Assembly (NCBI RefSeq): GCF_033473495.1 | Contig: NC_088942.1 | Coordinates: 1,550,001-1,614,000, forward strand | Length of the DNA: 64,000 nucleotides | Origin: Cercospora beticola | Taxonomy: Eukaryota > Ascomycota > Dothideomycetes > Mycosphaerellales > Mycosphaerellaceae | Direction of reading: 5' to 3' | Shown: piece after piece, positions 45,481-56,211 of the stretch | How the letters are laid out: every line of letters begins with the position of its first letter | How positions within the stretch are numbered: the stretch's first letter is position 1 | Made by a program: the position numbers and the translations under genes | The notes under the pieces: model-generated | Told to the model about the DNA's origin: nothing | What the model saw: only the letters and a program-made list of their open reading frames with translations | Databases searched by the model: none

Positions 45481-45515
45481 GAACCTATATTAGAACCGTT
45501 AAGCTCGGATATTCT

Positions 45516-45674
45516 TATAATAGCGAAATCCTAGAGCTTTGTTTCGTTGCCTCTCGGCTAAAAAGGCATAATGTCCGAGCTTAGTAAGTACGGACAGCTC
45601 TAGGTTATAAATCTTTAGCATGTTACTACGTGACCTAGGCATCACGTGACCACCCACGTGACCCCGCTCTTATA
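45516..45674 (-). repeat. TRIM-like element, LTR at higher coordinates (159 bp)
   Basis: Its last ~55 bp keep CACGTGACC-type sequence with intact CA and TG, making it the least mutated patch inside the nest. Confidence 0.8.
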
Positions 45675-45679
45675 TATAG

Positions 45680-48600
45680 AAAGAAAGAAACTAAGAGGAA
45701 ACTCTAAAGGTTATCTCTAGTTTCTATTAATATCTATAGTCCTTTATCTATTTTAAGATTAGAATATAAATAGTAGCTTAAGATTATTAATAACTTCTTA
45801 AGAAAGAAATAGACTTTCCTAATAAAGTCTAGAGAAGATATACTAAGTATCTTTAAAGACTAGAAGGTAAAAGCTAAGCTATAATTAGGAAACTCTCTCT
45901 AGATTATAAGAAGTAATAGAGTAAGAGAGCTTCTTACTATACTAAAGTAGTAGGAGAAGGAATATAGAATTTCCTTCTATATAACTAAAGTATATAACTC
46001 TATCTAGAATAGAGTAGTTAAGAGGTTAATCTAAACCTCTAAAGACTATATAAGAGTAATACTAGAAGATGCCTATATACCTATTAAATTCTAGCTAGAA
46101 GCCTTAGTAGCCTATATAGTTATTAGAAATTCTCTTCCTAATAGCCTAGAAATTAATAGATTTAAAGTATTACCTAAGGAAGCCTTTTTAGGCATTTAAC
46201 TCTTAGTATTATACTTTAGAGTTTAGAGTTATAAAATAGTAGTCTATATAGATCCTAAGTCCTAGCTAGTAGAAATAAGATTAGATAAACTAATAAATAG
46301 AAGCAAAGATACTATATTTATTAGGTATATTCCTAATACTACTAAAATATAGCTCTTCTAGGAGCCTAATATAAGGGCTATTAAAGCCTATAATACTACT
46401 ACTTAGTTTAAGTATAAGAAAGGAGGAGATATAGAGCTAAATATTCCTAAGCTTAATTAAGTAAGTAGTATATCTATTAGAAACCTAGTTAGTAGACCTC
46501 TAAAGAAGCTAATAGTAGTTATACCTTCTATAGCTACTATACCTATAGCTATAGTAACTAAACCTATAAGTCCTAGCTAAATACTCTTTATATAGTTACT
46601 ACCTCTACTAAAGGATAAAGAGAAGTACTAGAGAATAGAGAATCTAGAAGAAGAAAACTCTAGGGAACTATAACTCTAGTAGAAGAAAAGTAGAACTACT
46701 AAACTACCTAAGCTAAGCTAGGAAGTTAATAAATAAGCTAGTCCTAGTACTAGTAGGAGACTATATTCTAAAGCAAAAGGATTAAATATTATATAGTAGG
46801 ACCTATAAGGAAATAGAAATTAGGAGGGGAACTAAGACTAAACTTATAGCTAAAAGAGAAGGAGATCTATTTTAGATAAAGGACTAGGCCTAGAGCTAAA
46901 AGCTTATAGTATAGTAATAAAATAAGTACTTTAGAAGAAATAGAGAGAATATAGATAGAAGAAGGAGCCTAGTACTAAGTATTATAAAGCATTCCTAAGC
47001 TAAGTCTAAAGCTAAGAATAGGAGTAGATTTAGGAAGCTCTATTAGAGGTTTAGGAGTATATATTTATAGCAATTACTCCTTAAGTCTCTATATAGAGAT
47101 AAGAGGTACCTATTCTAAAGTTCTATAAAGAGGCAATTTAGGATCCTAAATAGAGATATATATAGAAGGATATAGTCTAAAAGGAACTAACTATATTAAG
47201 AAGCAATAATACCTAAGTAAAGGTTATTCTATCTAAAGGAGCAAACCTTATTATATCTAAGTAGGTATTTAATATAAAGAGATTAATTAGTAGAGCTATT
47301 AAGAAGTTTAAAGTAAGACTAGTTATAAAAGGTTTCTCTTAGAAGTTTAGAGTTAATTTCTAAGAGACCTTTATACTAATAGTTAGATATAATACCTTAA
47401 AGGTATTTATAGCTATAGTTTATAAGAAGAATCTAGAACTCTACTAAGTAGATATAAATAATATATTTACTAAGAGCAAACTTTAAGAAGAAATCTTTAT
47501 AATTCTACTACTAGGAGTTAAGATTCTACTTAATATAGTCCTATAAATCCTAAGAAGCTTATATAGACTAAAGCAAGTAGCAAGAGACTAGAATAAACTC
47601 TATATCTTAAAGTTAAAACAGATTAGGTTTATATAATTAGAAGTAGACCTATACCTTCTTATCTACTAGGAAAGGAATATTCTAATTCTAACCTATATAG
47701 ATAATATTCTAATTATAGTACTAAAGCTAGAAGATATACTTTAGTTTAAGGAATAGCTAGGCAAGGTATTTAAGATTAAAGATCTTAGAGAACTAGAGAA
47801 AATCCTTAGAATAAAGGTAATAAGAGATAGATAAGCTAGAACTTTAAAGCTTAATTAAGAATACTTTATCTAGAAGAACCTTATAAAGCTAGAAATAACT
47901 AAGGAGATAGCTAACCTAACTCTTTTACTAATAGATAGTTATAATAGCCTAAGACTAATAGGCTTATATAATAAGAGAGAGAACAAAATAGAGTACTAAA
48001 GCTAAACTAGTACCTAGATATAGCCTATAGTTATAATAAGACTAGATATTGCTTTCTCTCTTAGAAAGTTAAGCTTATATATCTTAGACCTAACTAAAAG
48101 GTATATATAAGCTCTAAAGAAACTAGTAAGATACCTAAAGTTATCCTAAGACTTAGAACTAATATTTAGAAGAAATAGAGGAAGTCTAATAGAATATTTA
48201 GACTCTAACTATATAATAGATAAAGTAAATAGAGTCTTAATTCTTAGAAGTATTTTCTTTCTTTATAGAGCTCTAGTTTCTTAGATAAGTAGGAAGCAAA
48301 AGTCTATTATAATATTAATAATAGAAGCTAAGTATATAGCTATAAATATATATATAAAGTAATCTTAGTTCCTAGTAGTACTCTTAAGAGAGATAGACTA
48401 TATAGAGTTAGTAGAAGAATACCTATTCTAACTAACTATAAAAGTATATCCTAATATAGTAAGAGAACTAAAGCTAGTATAAATTATAGGAGACAATTAG
48501 GCAGCTTTAACTCTTATTAAGGATATATATACCTATAAGAGATCTAAATATATTAATATTATATATAACTATATTAGATATCTCTAGTAGTAGAGGAAGG

Positions 48601-48740
48601 TTATAATAGAATATATTCTAATAAAAAAGATAGTTGCTAATAGCCTAACTAAACTAAAGAATAGGCTATAGTTTTAGGAGTTTATAAGACAACTCTAGCT
48701 TATATAGAAAAAGGCAAAAGATTTATACTCTAACTATAGA
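45680..48740 (+). pseudogene. Copia integrase / reverse transcriptase / RNase H relic
   Basis: Continues the Copia polyprotein after the two insertions. The RT core is recognisable near 47400-47700: QVDINNIFTKSKL-type sequence (family DVNNAFTxxxL), then a YIDNILI-type block at about 47698-47715. RNase H follows near 48260-48600. Trp and Gln codons are frequently TAG/TAA. Confidence 0.7.
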
Positions 48741-49107
48741 TTAAACTCTAGACCTTAGGATAATTAATAAAAGATATACTCTATAGTATTAAAGATATTA
48801 TAGAACGTATAAAACTAAGCCTAGGAGTTATACTATAGGAGAAGTAGCTTGCTATATATAATAAGTAATTAGGATCTAGGAATCTATATATAGTCTAAAA
48901 GGGAAAAGCCTAGAGGAGAAATAAAAGGTATATACTCTAGTAATAACGTTACTATAGGATATACGATACTAGGCTAAGGAGTTAAACTAAGATAGATTAG
49001 GTATATAGCTCTAACTATATAACTATAGCACCTAATAACTTATTATAATTTAGAGATAGATATAAATATAGGAATATAGGCAGAAGACTATCTAGCCTAA
49101 GTAGGAG

Positions 49108-49337
49108 TATTAGAAAGTATAGTCTAGTTAGATATTCTAAGAGACACTTTAGGGATTAGAGTTAGGTAATATAGGTTATATAATACTAGGTTATATAACC
49201 TAGCTAATACCTATCTTAGGAGTAAGATGCAACCTATAACTAACTAATATAATTAACTCGGTTAGTTCCTACTTATTATCTCTACTTCTACTATATTATA
49301 CCTATCCGACGAGTACCTACGAGAATATAATCTAATA
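49108..49337 (+). repeat. Copia 3' LTR (230 bp)
   Basis: Preceded by a purine-rich tract (AAGTAGGAG) that serves as the polypurine tract, and followed by the AGTAT duplication. Confidence 0.9.
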
Positions 49338-49342
49338 AGTAT

Positions 49343-52300
49343 TACTATTTCTTCTATAGTTTCGCTTTATATATAGGCGGCTTAGTTTCGCGTTACGCCT
49401 CGAATACGTTAAGTACCTTATAATCTCCGATATATTCTATTAGCTTCTAGGTATTATATTCCTCTAGCTACTCGCGCTATCGAACTAGGTACTTCTTTAC
49501 GCCTTTCTCTATATAGCTTTCTAGTATCCTTTCGACTTCCTATTCGCTTTACTTATCTATAAGTAGTAGGCTAGTATCCTATATATTGCCGCTTTACTAG
49601 AGTTCTAAAAGAGATATATAGAAGATATTATAAATCTACGAGCCGGTTAGTAGAGCTAGGCAGTACGCCTACTTCCCGACTATATTAATAACTTTAAATA
49701 GTCTAGCGAATTTGTCTACTAGCTTCTTCGATAGTACTTTTAACTAGAGGTTCTTTATAGATAATAGGACTAAGTCGCTAACTTTAAATTCTATCGGCTA
49801 GTACTTCTAATTAAAGTACTTAGCCTAAGATTCGCTTACTTATTACTAGCGCTTAGTTAGCTCTTCGTAGTTCCGCTTTAATCTCTCTATAGTATCCTTC
49901 GCTATTAGTATCTCTTCTCGAAGAAGCGTATCCTAAGCTTCGCTTACGTCTCTTTTATACGTTTCTATAGAAAGGTCTAGGTTAAACCTATATACTACTC
50001 GAAATAGCGATATTTTAAGTATAGTATTCGCGCTATTATTATATACGAATTCTGCTAACGATAGGATAGACGCCTAGTCGTCTTATCGCTCGCTATAATA
50101 GATACGTAGGTATTACTTAAGCGTCTAGTTTATACGCTTAGTTTAACTATTAGTCTATAGATAGAATATAGTACTTAGCCTACGTTTTATATACGTCTCG
50201 TAGTAGAAGTCTAACTAGAACTAGCTAGTAAAGACTAAGCCTCTATCGCTTATAATACTAGCTAGTACGCTACGTAGTCGTATTATCTCGTTAATTATAA
50301 TATCTATAAGCTCTACGCTAGTATAGTACTTTATCGTTCGGACGAAAGTTACTATCTTCGAGTAATAATCTACGATTATAAGGATCGCGTCGAAGATATA
50401 GCCGTTCTACTTACTAGGTAGAAGATCTATAATAAAGTCTATAAATAAATCCTTTTAAGGATAGTTAGATAGCGAGAGCGTAGCTATCTCGCTATAGAGA
50501 TAATAGCGCCTTACTTTCGCCTTCTAATAGCTACTATACTACTCGACGTACTACTTTATATCGTTACTAACCTCCGGCTACTAGTACTTCCGCTTAACTA
50601 ACTCTACTATCTTATCCTTACTAAAATAGCTCGCTAGGATATCGTCGTAGTATATACGGATTATCTACGTCTATAATACTAGGTCGTTCGGTAGGTATAG
50701 AGCCTCTTCCCGGTATATATAGCTATCCTTAATAGTATATTTCTCGCTCGCTATACCTTTACGTTCGGCCTACTCGTATAGTACTTTTGCTTTCGGATCG
50801 AGCTATACTAATATAGCGGTATACCTAATAATTATATCCGAGACGTTAGCGTACGGCTACTTTTACGTAGTAATAGCGCTAGCGACTTATAAGAGTAGAG
50901 TAAAGCTAAACGGACGAACCGAATAGTTAACCGCTACTATAATATATCTACTATTAAGTAGCGCTACCTCTCTGCTCTTAACTACTACTATAACTACCTT
51001 TAGAGTATCTAACTAAGCCTAGTAAGTAGCTTTTATATAGGTAATAACTAGGCCGCTTATAGATATAGTACTCTATACCTAGAGTTTCTACTATAGTAAT
51101 AATAGGAAGTTGCTTATCTCCTTCGCCTTTTATATATAGTCGCTACGTCTAGATAGCGTATTAGCTAGGTTAAGCTTACTAGCTCGATAGCTAATAGAAA
51201 AATTAAAGAGAGCGAGGAATATCGCCTACTTTGCTTATCTACCTATTAACTACTTAACGCCTATAAATTCCTTAAAGTTAGCGTAATTAATAAGTACCTT
51301 AACTTTATATATAGCGCTTTCGAGATATAGTCGCTATACCTTAAATACCTTAACTACTACGAGTAGTTCCTTATTATAAACTTCGTAGTTATATTTAGCG
51401 TTAATTATCTTCTATAAGAAGAAGGTAATTAGATACTATTCCGCTTCGAATAGTTAGCTTAGAATACTAGCTACTACGAAGTCGGAAGCGTCGGTTTCGA
51501 CTCGTAGACATAGTATAGAGTTAAAGTACCTTAGTAGTAGTATAGTCTAAAATCGATTTTTTAGCTTATAGAACGCCTACTCCTTAGCTACTTCCTACTT
51601 AATTAGCTCTAGCTTCTTTCTATCCTTTATACCCTTTAATAGCGCTATTAAAGATACTATAACTCTCGAATATCCGAAGATAAATCGATAGTAGAAGTTC
51701 GCGAATCTAAAGAAGAATTAAACTTCTATTAGTATAGTTAGAGTTAGCTACGAGGCGATTACGGCTACCCTACTTAGGTCTATCGTAACGCTACTAGTAG
51801 TTACTACGAATCTAAGGAAGTCGACCTTTTTCTAGAAGAACTTATACTTAGAACGCTATACGTAGAGTCTAAACTTATAGAGCCTTTTAAGTATAGCGTA
51901 TATGTCTCGTATATATTCCTCGCGTATCCTACTATAGATTAGGATATCGTCTAGGTATACTATATAGCTTATATCGACTAGCTCTACTAGTATATAGTTA
52001 ATATATACTTAGAACGTCGCTAGTACGTTCGTTAAGCCGAAGAGTATTACTTTATACTAGAAATAGCCGTAGCGCGTACGAAACGTAGTCTTCTAGTAGT
52101 TACTTAGCTTAATCCGAATATAGTAGTACGTATTAGCTAAGTTTAAGGACGTAAACTATACGGCTCCTATAAGCCTATCTAGTATCTTACTAATTAGAGG
52201 TAGTAGATACTAGTTCTTAATAGTAATCTCGTTTAGCCTATAGTAGTCGATATATAACTATAGCTTGCTATTCTTCTTTAGTACGAATAGAATAGGCGTA

Positions 52301-54342
52301 CCTACCTCGCTATCGGAACGCTCGATCTAATCGTACTCGAGTCCTATCTTTAAGTACTCCTTAAGCTCGTCTAATTCTCGCTCCGACTAGTAATATAGTA
52401 GACGGAATAGTAGTATAGTTCTAGGCTATAGGTTAATCGTATACTCTATACTATTAACTAGCTTGCTTCTTATTTCCTCTATCGGATTAAGAATATTATT
52501 AAAACGATAGAACTCCTTAGAGATAGGCTTAACCTTATCGCCTATTTTGCTTAGGCTTACTATAAATACTACTAGTACCTTCTAAAGATCCTTAAAGAAC
52601 TTATAGGCTTCTCGGACTTCGAACTTACTAAAACGATCGTTACTATATAGCTATTTATCTATAGCGCTACTAGCTAGTACGCGCTAAGTACGTCGCTATA
52701 GATAGCCTAAGATTACGTTAGGAGTTAGTATATTATATATATAGAAGATACTACCTATAGATCGCTCCTTACTACTAGAGTTTATAATCCGTATACGTAT
52801 ATAGTACGTACTATAATAGTACTCTAATTTACCTATAAAGGTAGTAACTAGCGGTAGGGCTATATTCGGCCTTATTAGTAGATTATACTATAGTATAAAG
52901 GCTCTTAATATTATATTAATATCTATAGTATCGTCGAGAAGGAAAGTAGCCGGCTTGCTACCTAACTATATTTCGACTTCTCTTTCTACGCGCGTCGCTA
53001 GTATACTCTAAACCGGTAGAGAGTTATCGCTATCTAGTTTAGCGCTAGTAACTCGCGCGTTATCTCTAGTACCTTAGCTTTTTTCGCTCTCTACTCCTTT
53101 ACTATAGTTACTCTACGAATAGCTAGCTTACTACTATCTTTCTTAGAGTTCGAGTAGTTAGGACTAATATAGCTAACCTCGTTATATACGAAGTATATAG
53201 GTTACTAGCTCTTACTCTTACCTTTACCTCTACGTTTACCCTTCGGCTTACTACTATAGATATCGCGTTAGCCGCTAGTCGAACCGGAGGCCCCTTTATA
53301 AAGAGTATCGCTATTAGTACGCTTACGCTTAGCCTACTTATTCTTAGTATTACTATAATATAGCTTACGAGATATAGCCTTCTTAGCTTACTCGAGGCGC
53401 CTCGCTAGAGCAATAAAGTTAGTACGCTTATTAGAGATAGTATAGTTCTTAATAATATCCTTACGTAGTAATAGCTTTAGTTTTATAAGGAACTAGCGTA
53501 CTAGCTATGCCTTAGTATAGTTACCTAACTAAGACTTTAGGTTACTAAGGTCTATTACGAACTATCGTACGCTCTAGCTCTTACTCTAGTATATATTCTT
53601 ATATTCTATAGTTACGAGAAGTATATAGTTCGCTTAATCTCCGACGATATTATATAGGAATTAATAGAACCGAGACTAGGTATATCCTATAGGTAGAACG
53701 CCTAGGTATTTATTATACTATATCTCTTATACTTCGCCTATAAGGTATATAATACCTATAATTACTTTCTAGTAATCTGTCGGGAACCTCTTTAGTATAG
53801 CTATAAAGTTTATCTCGAGAGTATAGATAAATTCGTATATCTCCTTTATAGTCTTACTTTTAAAGAGTTTAGGTATATATAGCTTAATAGACTCGTATAA
53901 GCTATACTTGTCGCTTTCGGAACGTACGCTACTCGTATAACTTATAGACGCGCTACTTTACTAAAGTATTAGCTATCTAAGGCCTAGCGCTATTACGCTT
54001 AGCTATACTAGTAATTTAATTATCTATACCTCTCTTAGTAAGCGTTCGTTCTTAGCTTTAAGAGTATAGATCTCTAGCTATTTGCGTAACGTATTATTTT
54101 TAGCTTAGAGGCGCCTACGTATTATATATACGTTACTAGCGTCGTCGGTATTATTTATATCCTCGTCCTATTCCTTTTTAGCTTATACTATTCCGGATTC
54201 TAATATCTCTTCGATATAGTCTAATAGCTATCTATCGTTTAGTATATTATTATCGCAATTAGTCTACTAGGCGGATACGTTTCGCGTAAGTATAATAGGC
54301 CTTAATAGATCGCTACTCTTAATAAGATAGAAGAATTATAAT
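49343..54342 (-). pseudogene. Gypsy copy 2 gag-pol relic (main segment)
   Basis: Collinear with 39583-44585 of copy 1: gag, CCHC knuckle, protease, reverse transcriptase, RNase H, integrase and chromodomain, read right to left. Numerous RIP stops. The pol 3' end abuts the Copia insertion point. Confidence 0.8.
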
Positions 54343-54537
54343 TATAAGAGTAGAATATAGTAATATATTAAGTGCCTCTAAACTCTCTATCTAGAGATAT
54401 TAAGAATAATTCTTACCTTCTTCGTTTATATATATTCTACGTACTTTTATCCTATACTAAGTATAAGCGGCACTAGCCGTTATACCTTAACGCCTAATAA
54501 GCTACGCCTCTTAAGCTATATACCTCTAGCTCTTATA
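54343..54537 (-). repeat. Gypsy copy 2, 5' LTR (195 bp)
   Basis: Direct-repeat partner of 34127-34321, with the same TATAAGAG/CTCTTATA ends. It is followed by the AAAAA duplication. Confidence 0.9.
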
Positions 54538-54542
54538 AAAAA

Positions 54543-55560
54543 CTAGAATTTCTCTAGATATAGATTATATAACTAAGTACTAAGGAAAGTTAAAATCTAA
54601 GTAGGATTTATATAGAGAGATACCTACTCTAGGAACTAGTAAGAAAGAGTTAGATATAGGATTAATATAGATACTAGCGTAGGGACTAAAACTATATATA
54701 TAGGCTTAAGTCTCTAAGCTAGCTAGTAGATAAAAGGATCGAGCTCTTAAGTACTAATAATATAAGAAATAACTAAGGAGAACTACTATAAGAGATCTAA
54801 ACTATTAAGATAATATAAATTATCCTAAGGAGAACTAGAAACTATAGAAGTAGTAGGCTATATAGAGCTTACTATAAAATATAAAGATATAAGGAAGTTT
54901 TTCTACTAGAGTACTAGTATAAAGGCTTTTCTACTTACGAAAAATATAGAGCGTACTACTTACTCTAGTTAAAAGAGGTAGACTAGCGTATAAGAATTAT
55001 CTATCTATCTAATAAACTTTATAGTTATATAAGAGCTATAGCTATCTAGAATTAAAAGCTTCTACTTTAGCTATATCTTAGCCTTTATATATCTATTAAA
55101 TACGTCTCTAAGCTATATAAAACTAAAGTTATTATTAGTCTATCTAGTCTTAAAGGTTTACTAGTAAACCTTATAGATCTTAGAGTTAAAATTCTATACC
55201 TAGCTATCTTAAATATTACTTTCTTAAGCCTTATAAATTATTATTAGAAGTAGCTATAAACTATTAGCGTAGATACTAGCTAAGATAGTAATCTATTTAT
55301 AGTTACTAGAGTAAATATTTCTAAGTACTTTCTTTATTTCTAAAGTATATTTTATATAAATATACTTTATTTTATTTATAAAGCTAATTATAAACTCTTT
55401 CTTATTTATATTATATATATTCTTAGGCTTAATCTTATATTAAGTAACTTTAGCCTTTAGAAGCTTAAAGTACTAATTAAATAACTACTTAGAATTAGCT
55501 TTAAAGTATAAATACTCGATTAGTATAAAATACTTAGAAGTAATCTAATTAGACTACCTT
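54543..55560 (-). pseudogene. Fot1/pogo transposase relic, N-terminal part
   Basis: Minus-strand translation gives FKLLKAKV.YKIKPKNIYNI followed by NKKEFIISFINK and ITILASIYANS, matching the start of the DDE region in Fot1/pogo transposases apart from RIP stops. It continues at 34121 after the nested Gypsy is removed. Confidence 0.7.
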
Positions 55561-55904
55561 TTTACGAATCTTAGTATCTAGTTATTTCTAGGCCTATAAC
55601 TACTAATCTTATATATAAAATTAAGAACTATTAATAGAGTTAGAAGTATTCTATAGTAGATATATCTATTAATATATATAATAAGAGATAACTTTTAAGA
55701 GTAGTTAAGAATACGTTATGATTTAGCTTTATTTACTCTACTACTAGTCTTACTATTCTAGCGGTTACTAAGAGTACTATAGTCTACTTTAAACTTCCTT
55801 AAGGCCGTAGAAATATTCGGCTTATCTTATTTACTAAGCTAGTCTAGTACCTATAGTATAGTATCTATAATAGTAGTATAATTAATAATTGAATATGTTG
55901 AGAA

Positions 55905-55956
55905 ACGCTGAAACTGTAGGTTTACGCGGGGTTGTGGGTCACGTGGGGCACACTTC
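55905..55956 (-). repeat. Right terminal inverted repeat of the Fot1/pogo-like element
   Basis: Reads on the minus strand GAAGTGTGCCCCACGTGACC, followed outward by TA. It contains the palindrome CACGTG and lies about 255 bp upstream of the amine oxidase start codon. Confidence 0.85.
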
Positions 55957-55958
55957 TA

Positions 55959-56211
55959 TTGCTGGCCTTGGCTGTGCATCGGAAACGGAAGGCGCTAGAC
56001 CTTCTCGGGCATCTGCAGCCGACGAACGACGACGGCAGCCGCGGAATCTGGGCGTACCTCTGACATTCCGTGCTATCTAGCGGACTCCTCACCAATACGG
56101 CCATGATTCACGAATCAGCTTGTGTCGCATCCCGAACGCTGAGTATATGTAGCTGTACCAACATCAGTGGCTTTCAGCTTCCGTAAGTCGTCTCTTTACA
56201 TTCTCTCTACC
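55959..56211. promoter_or_regulatory. 5' flank of the amine oxidase gene, down to the transposon edge
   Basis: 253 bp of normal composition. A TATA-like run (GAGTATATGTAG) near 56141-56152 lies about 65 bp before the ATG. The transposon TIR begins immediately upstream. Confidence 0.45.

Larger units (their letters stand above)
44995..45674 (-). mobile_element. TRIM-like miniature LTR element with tRNA-like interior
   Basis: 680 bp bounded by TATAG at 44990-44994 and 45675-45679. Two 159-bp direct repeats (44995-45153 and 45516-45674) enclose 362 bp with no coding frame. LTR ends TATAAGAG/CTATTATA and the adjacent purine tract (minus strand GAGAGAAGGGGATAGT) resemble those of the Gypsy family, suggesting the same machinery moved it. 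The interior carries a tRNA-like segment with a B-box. Inserted in the Copia element just right of Gypsy copy 1. Confidence 0.75.
35722..49337 (+). mobile_element. Ty1/Copia retrotransposon, itself carrying two insertions
   Basis: Flanked by AGTAT at 35717-35721 and 49338-49342. The uninterrupted Gypsy copy 1 shows a single AGTAT at the equivalent site (39578-39582), proving the insertion. LTRs of 230 bp lie at 35722-35951 and 49108-49337. Without its two inserts the element is 6130 bp. Plus-strand relics run gag, protease, integrase, RT, RNase H, the Copia order. A primer-binding site is visible immediately after the 5' LTR. Confidence 0.9.
34127..54537 (-). mobile_element. Ty3/Gypsy chromovirus copy 2 (outer), split by a Copia element
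   Basis: Flanked by AAAAA at 34122-34126 and 54538-54542. LTRs are 34127-34321 (3') and 54343-54537 (5'). Removing the Copia insertion and its duplication leaves 6790 bp, against 6796 bp for the uninterrupted copy 1. Gag-pol is on the minus strand (49343-54342) and an accessory frame on the plus strand next to the 3' LTR. It is more heavily mutated than copy 1; many CpG sites kept in copy 1 are TpA here. Confidence 0.9.
32366..55956 (-). mobile_element. Fot1/pogo-like (Tc1/mariner) DNA transposon, outermost layer of the nest
   Basis: Terminal inverted repeats at both ends match at about 45 of 52 positions and are flanked by TA at 32364-32365 and 55957-55958, the Tc1/mariner target duplication. 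After removing the nested Gypsy and one duplication copy the element is 3175 bp. The minus strand carries a RIP-broken transposase. The right part reads (with stops) YKIKPKNIYNINKKEF, like the pogo 'IYNMDEKGF' DDE block. The left part reads QDFLKLF..FT.AFTIKNILS after a LLYSTYYL.LLD block. The element can no longer encode a transposase. Confidence 0.85.

Noticed and set aside
32495..55890. AT-rich block as a centromere or natural isochore.
   Set aside because: Every segment is assigned to a transposon layer, and the dinucleotide pattern is RIP rather than generic AT bias.
32360..55962. TTGC flanks both sides of the nest (32360-32363 and 55959-55962), suggesting a 4-bp duplication and a giant Starship-type element.
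   Set aside because: The TA duplication with pogo/Fot1-like transposase relics explains the ends; no tyrosine-recombinase captain or cargo genes are seen, and the 23.6 kb is fully accounted for by nested retroelements. The TTGC match is probably chance.
56167..56211. Upstream extension of the amine oxidase frame.
   Set aside because: It would start at GTG; the ATG at 56212 has good context and opens the family-like N-terminus.
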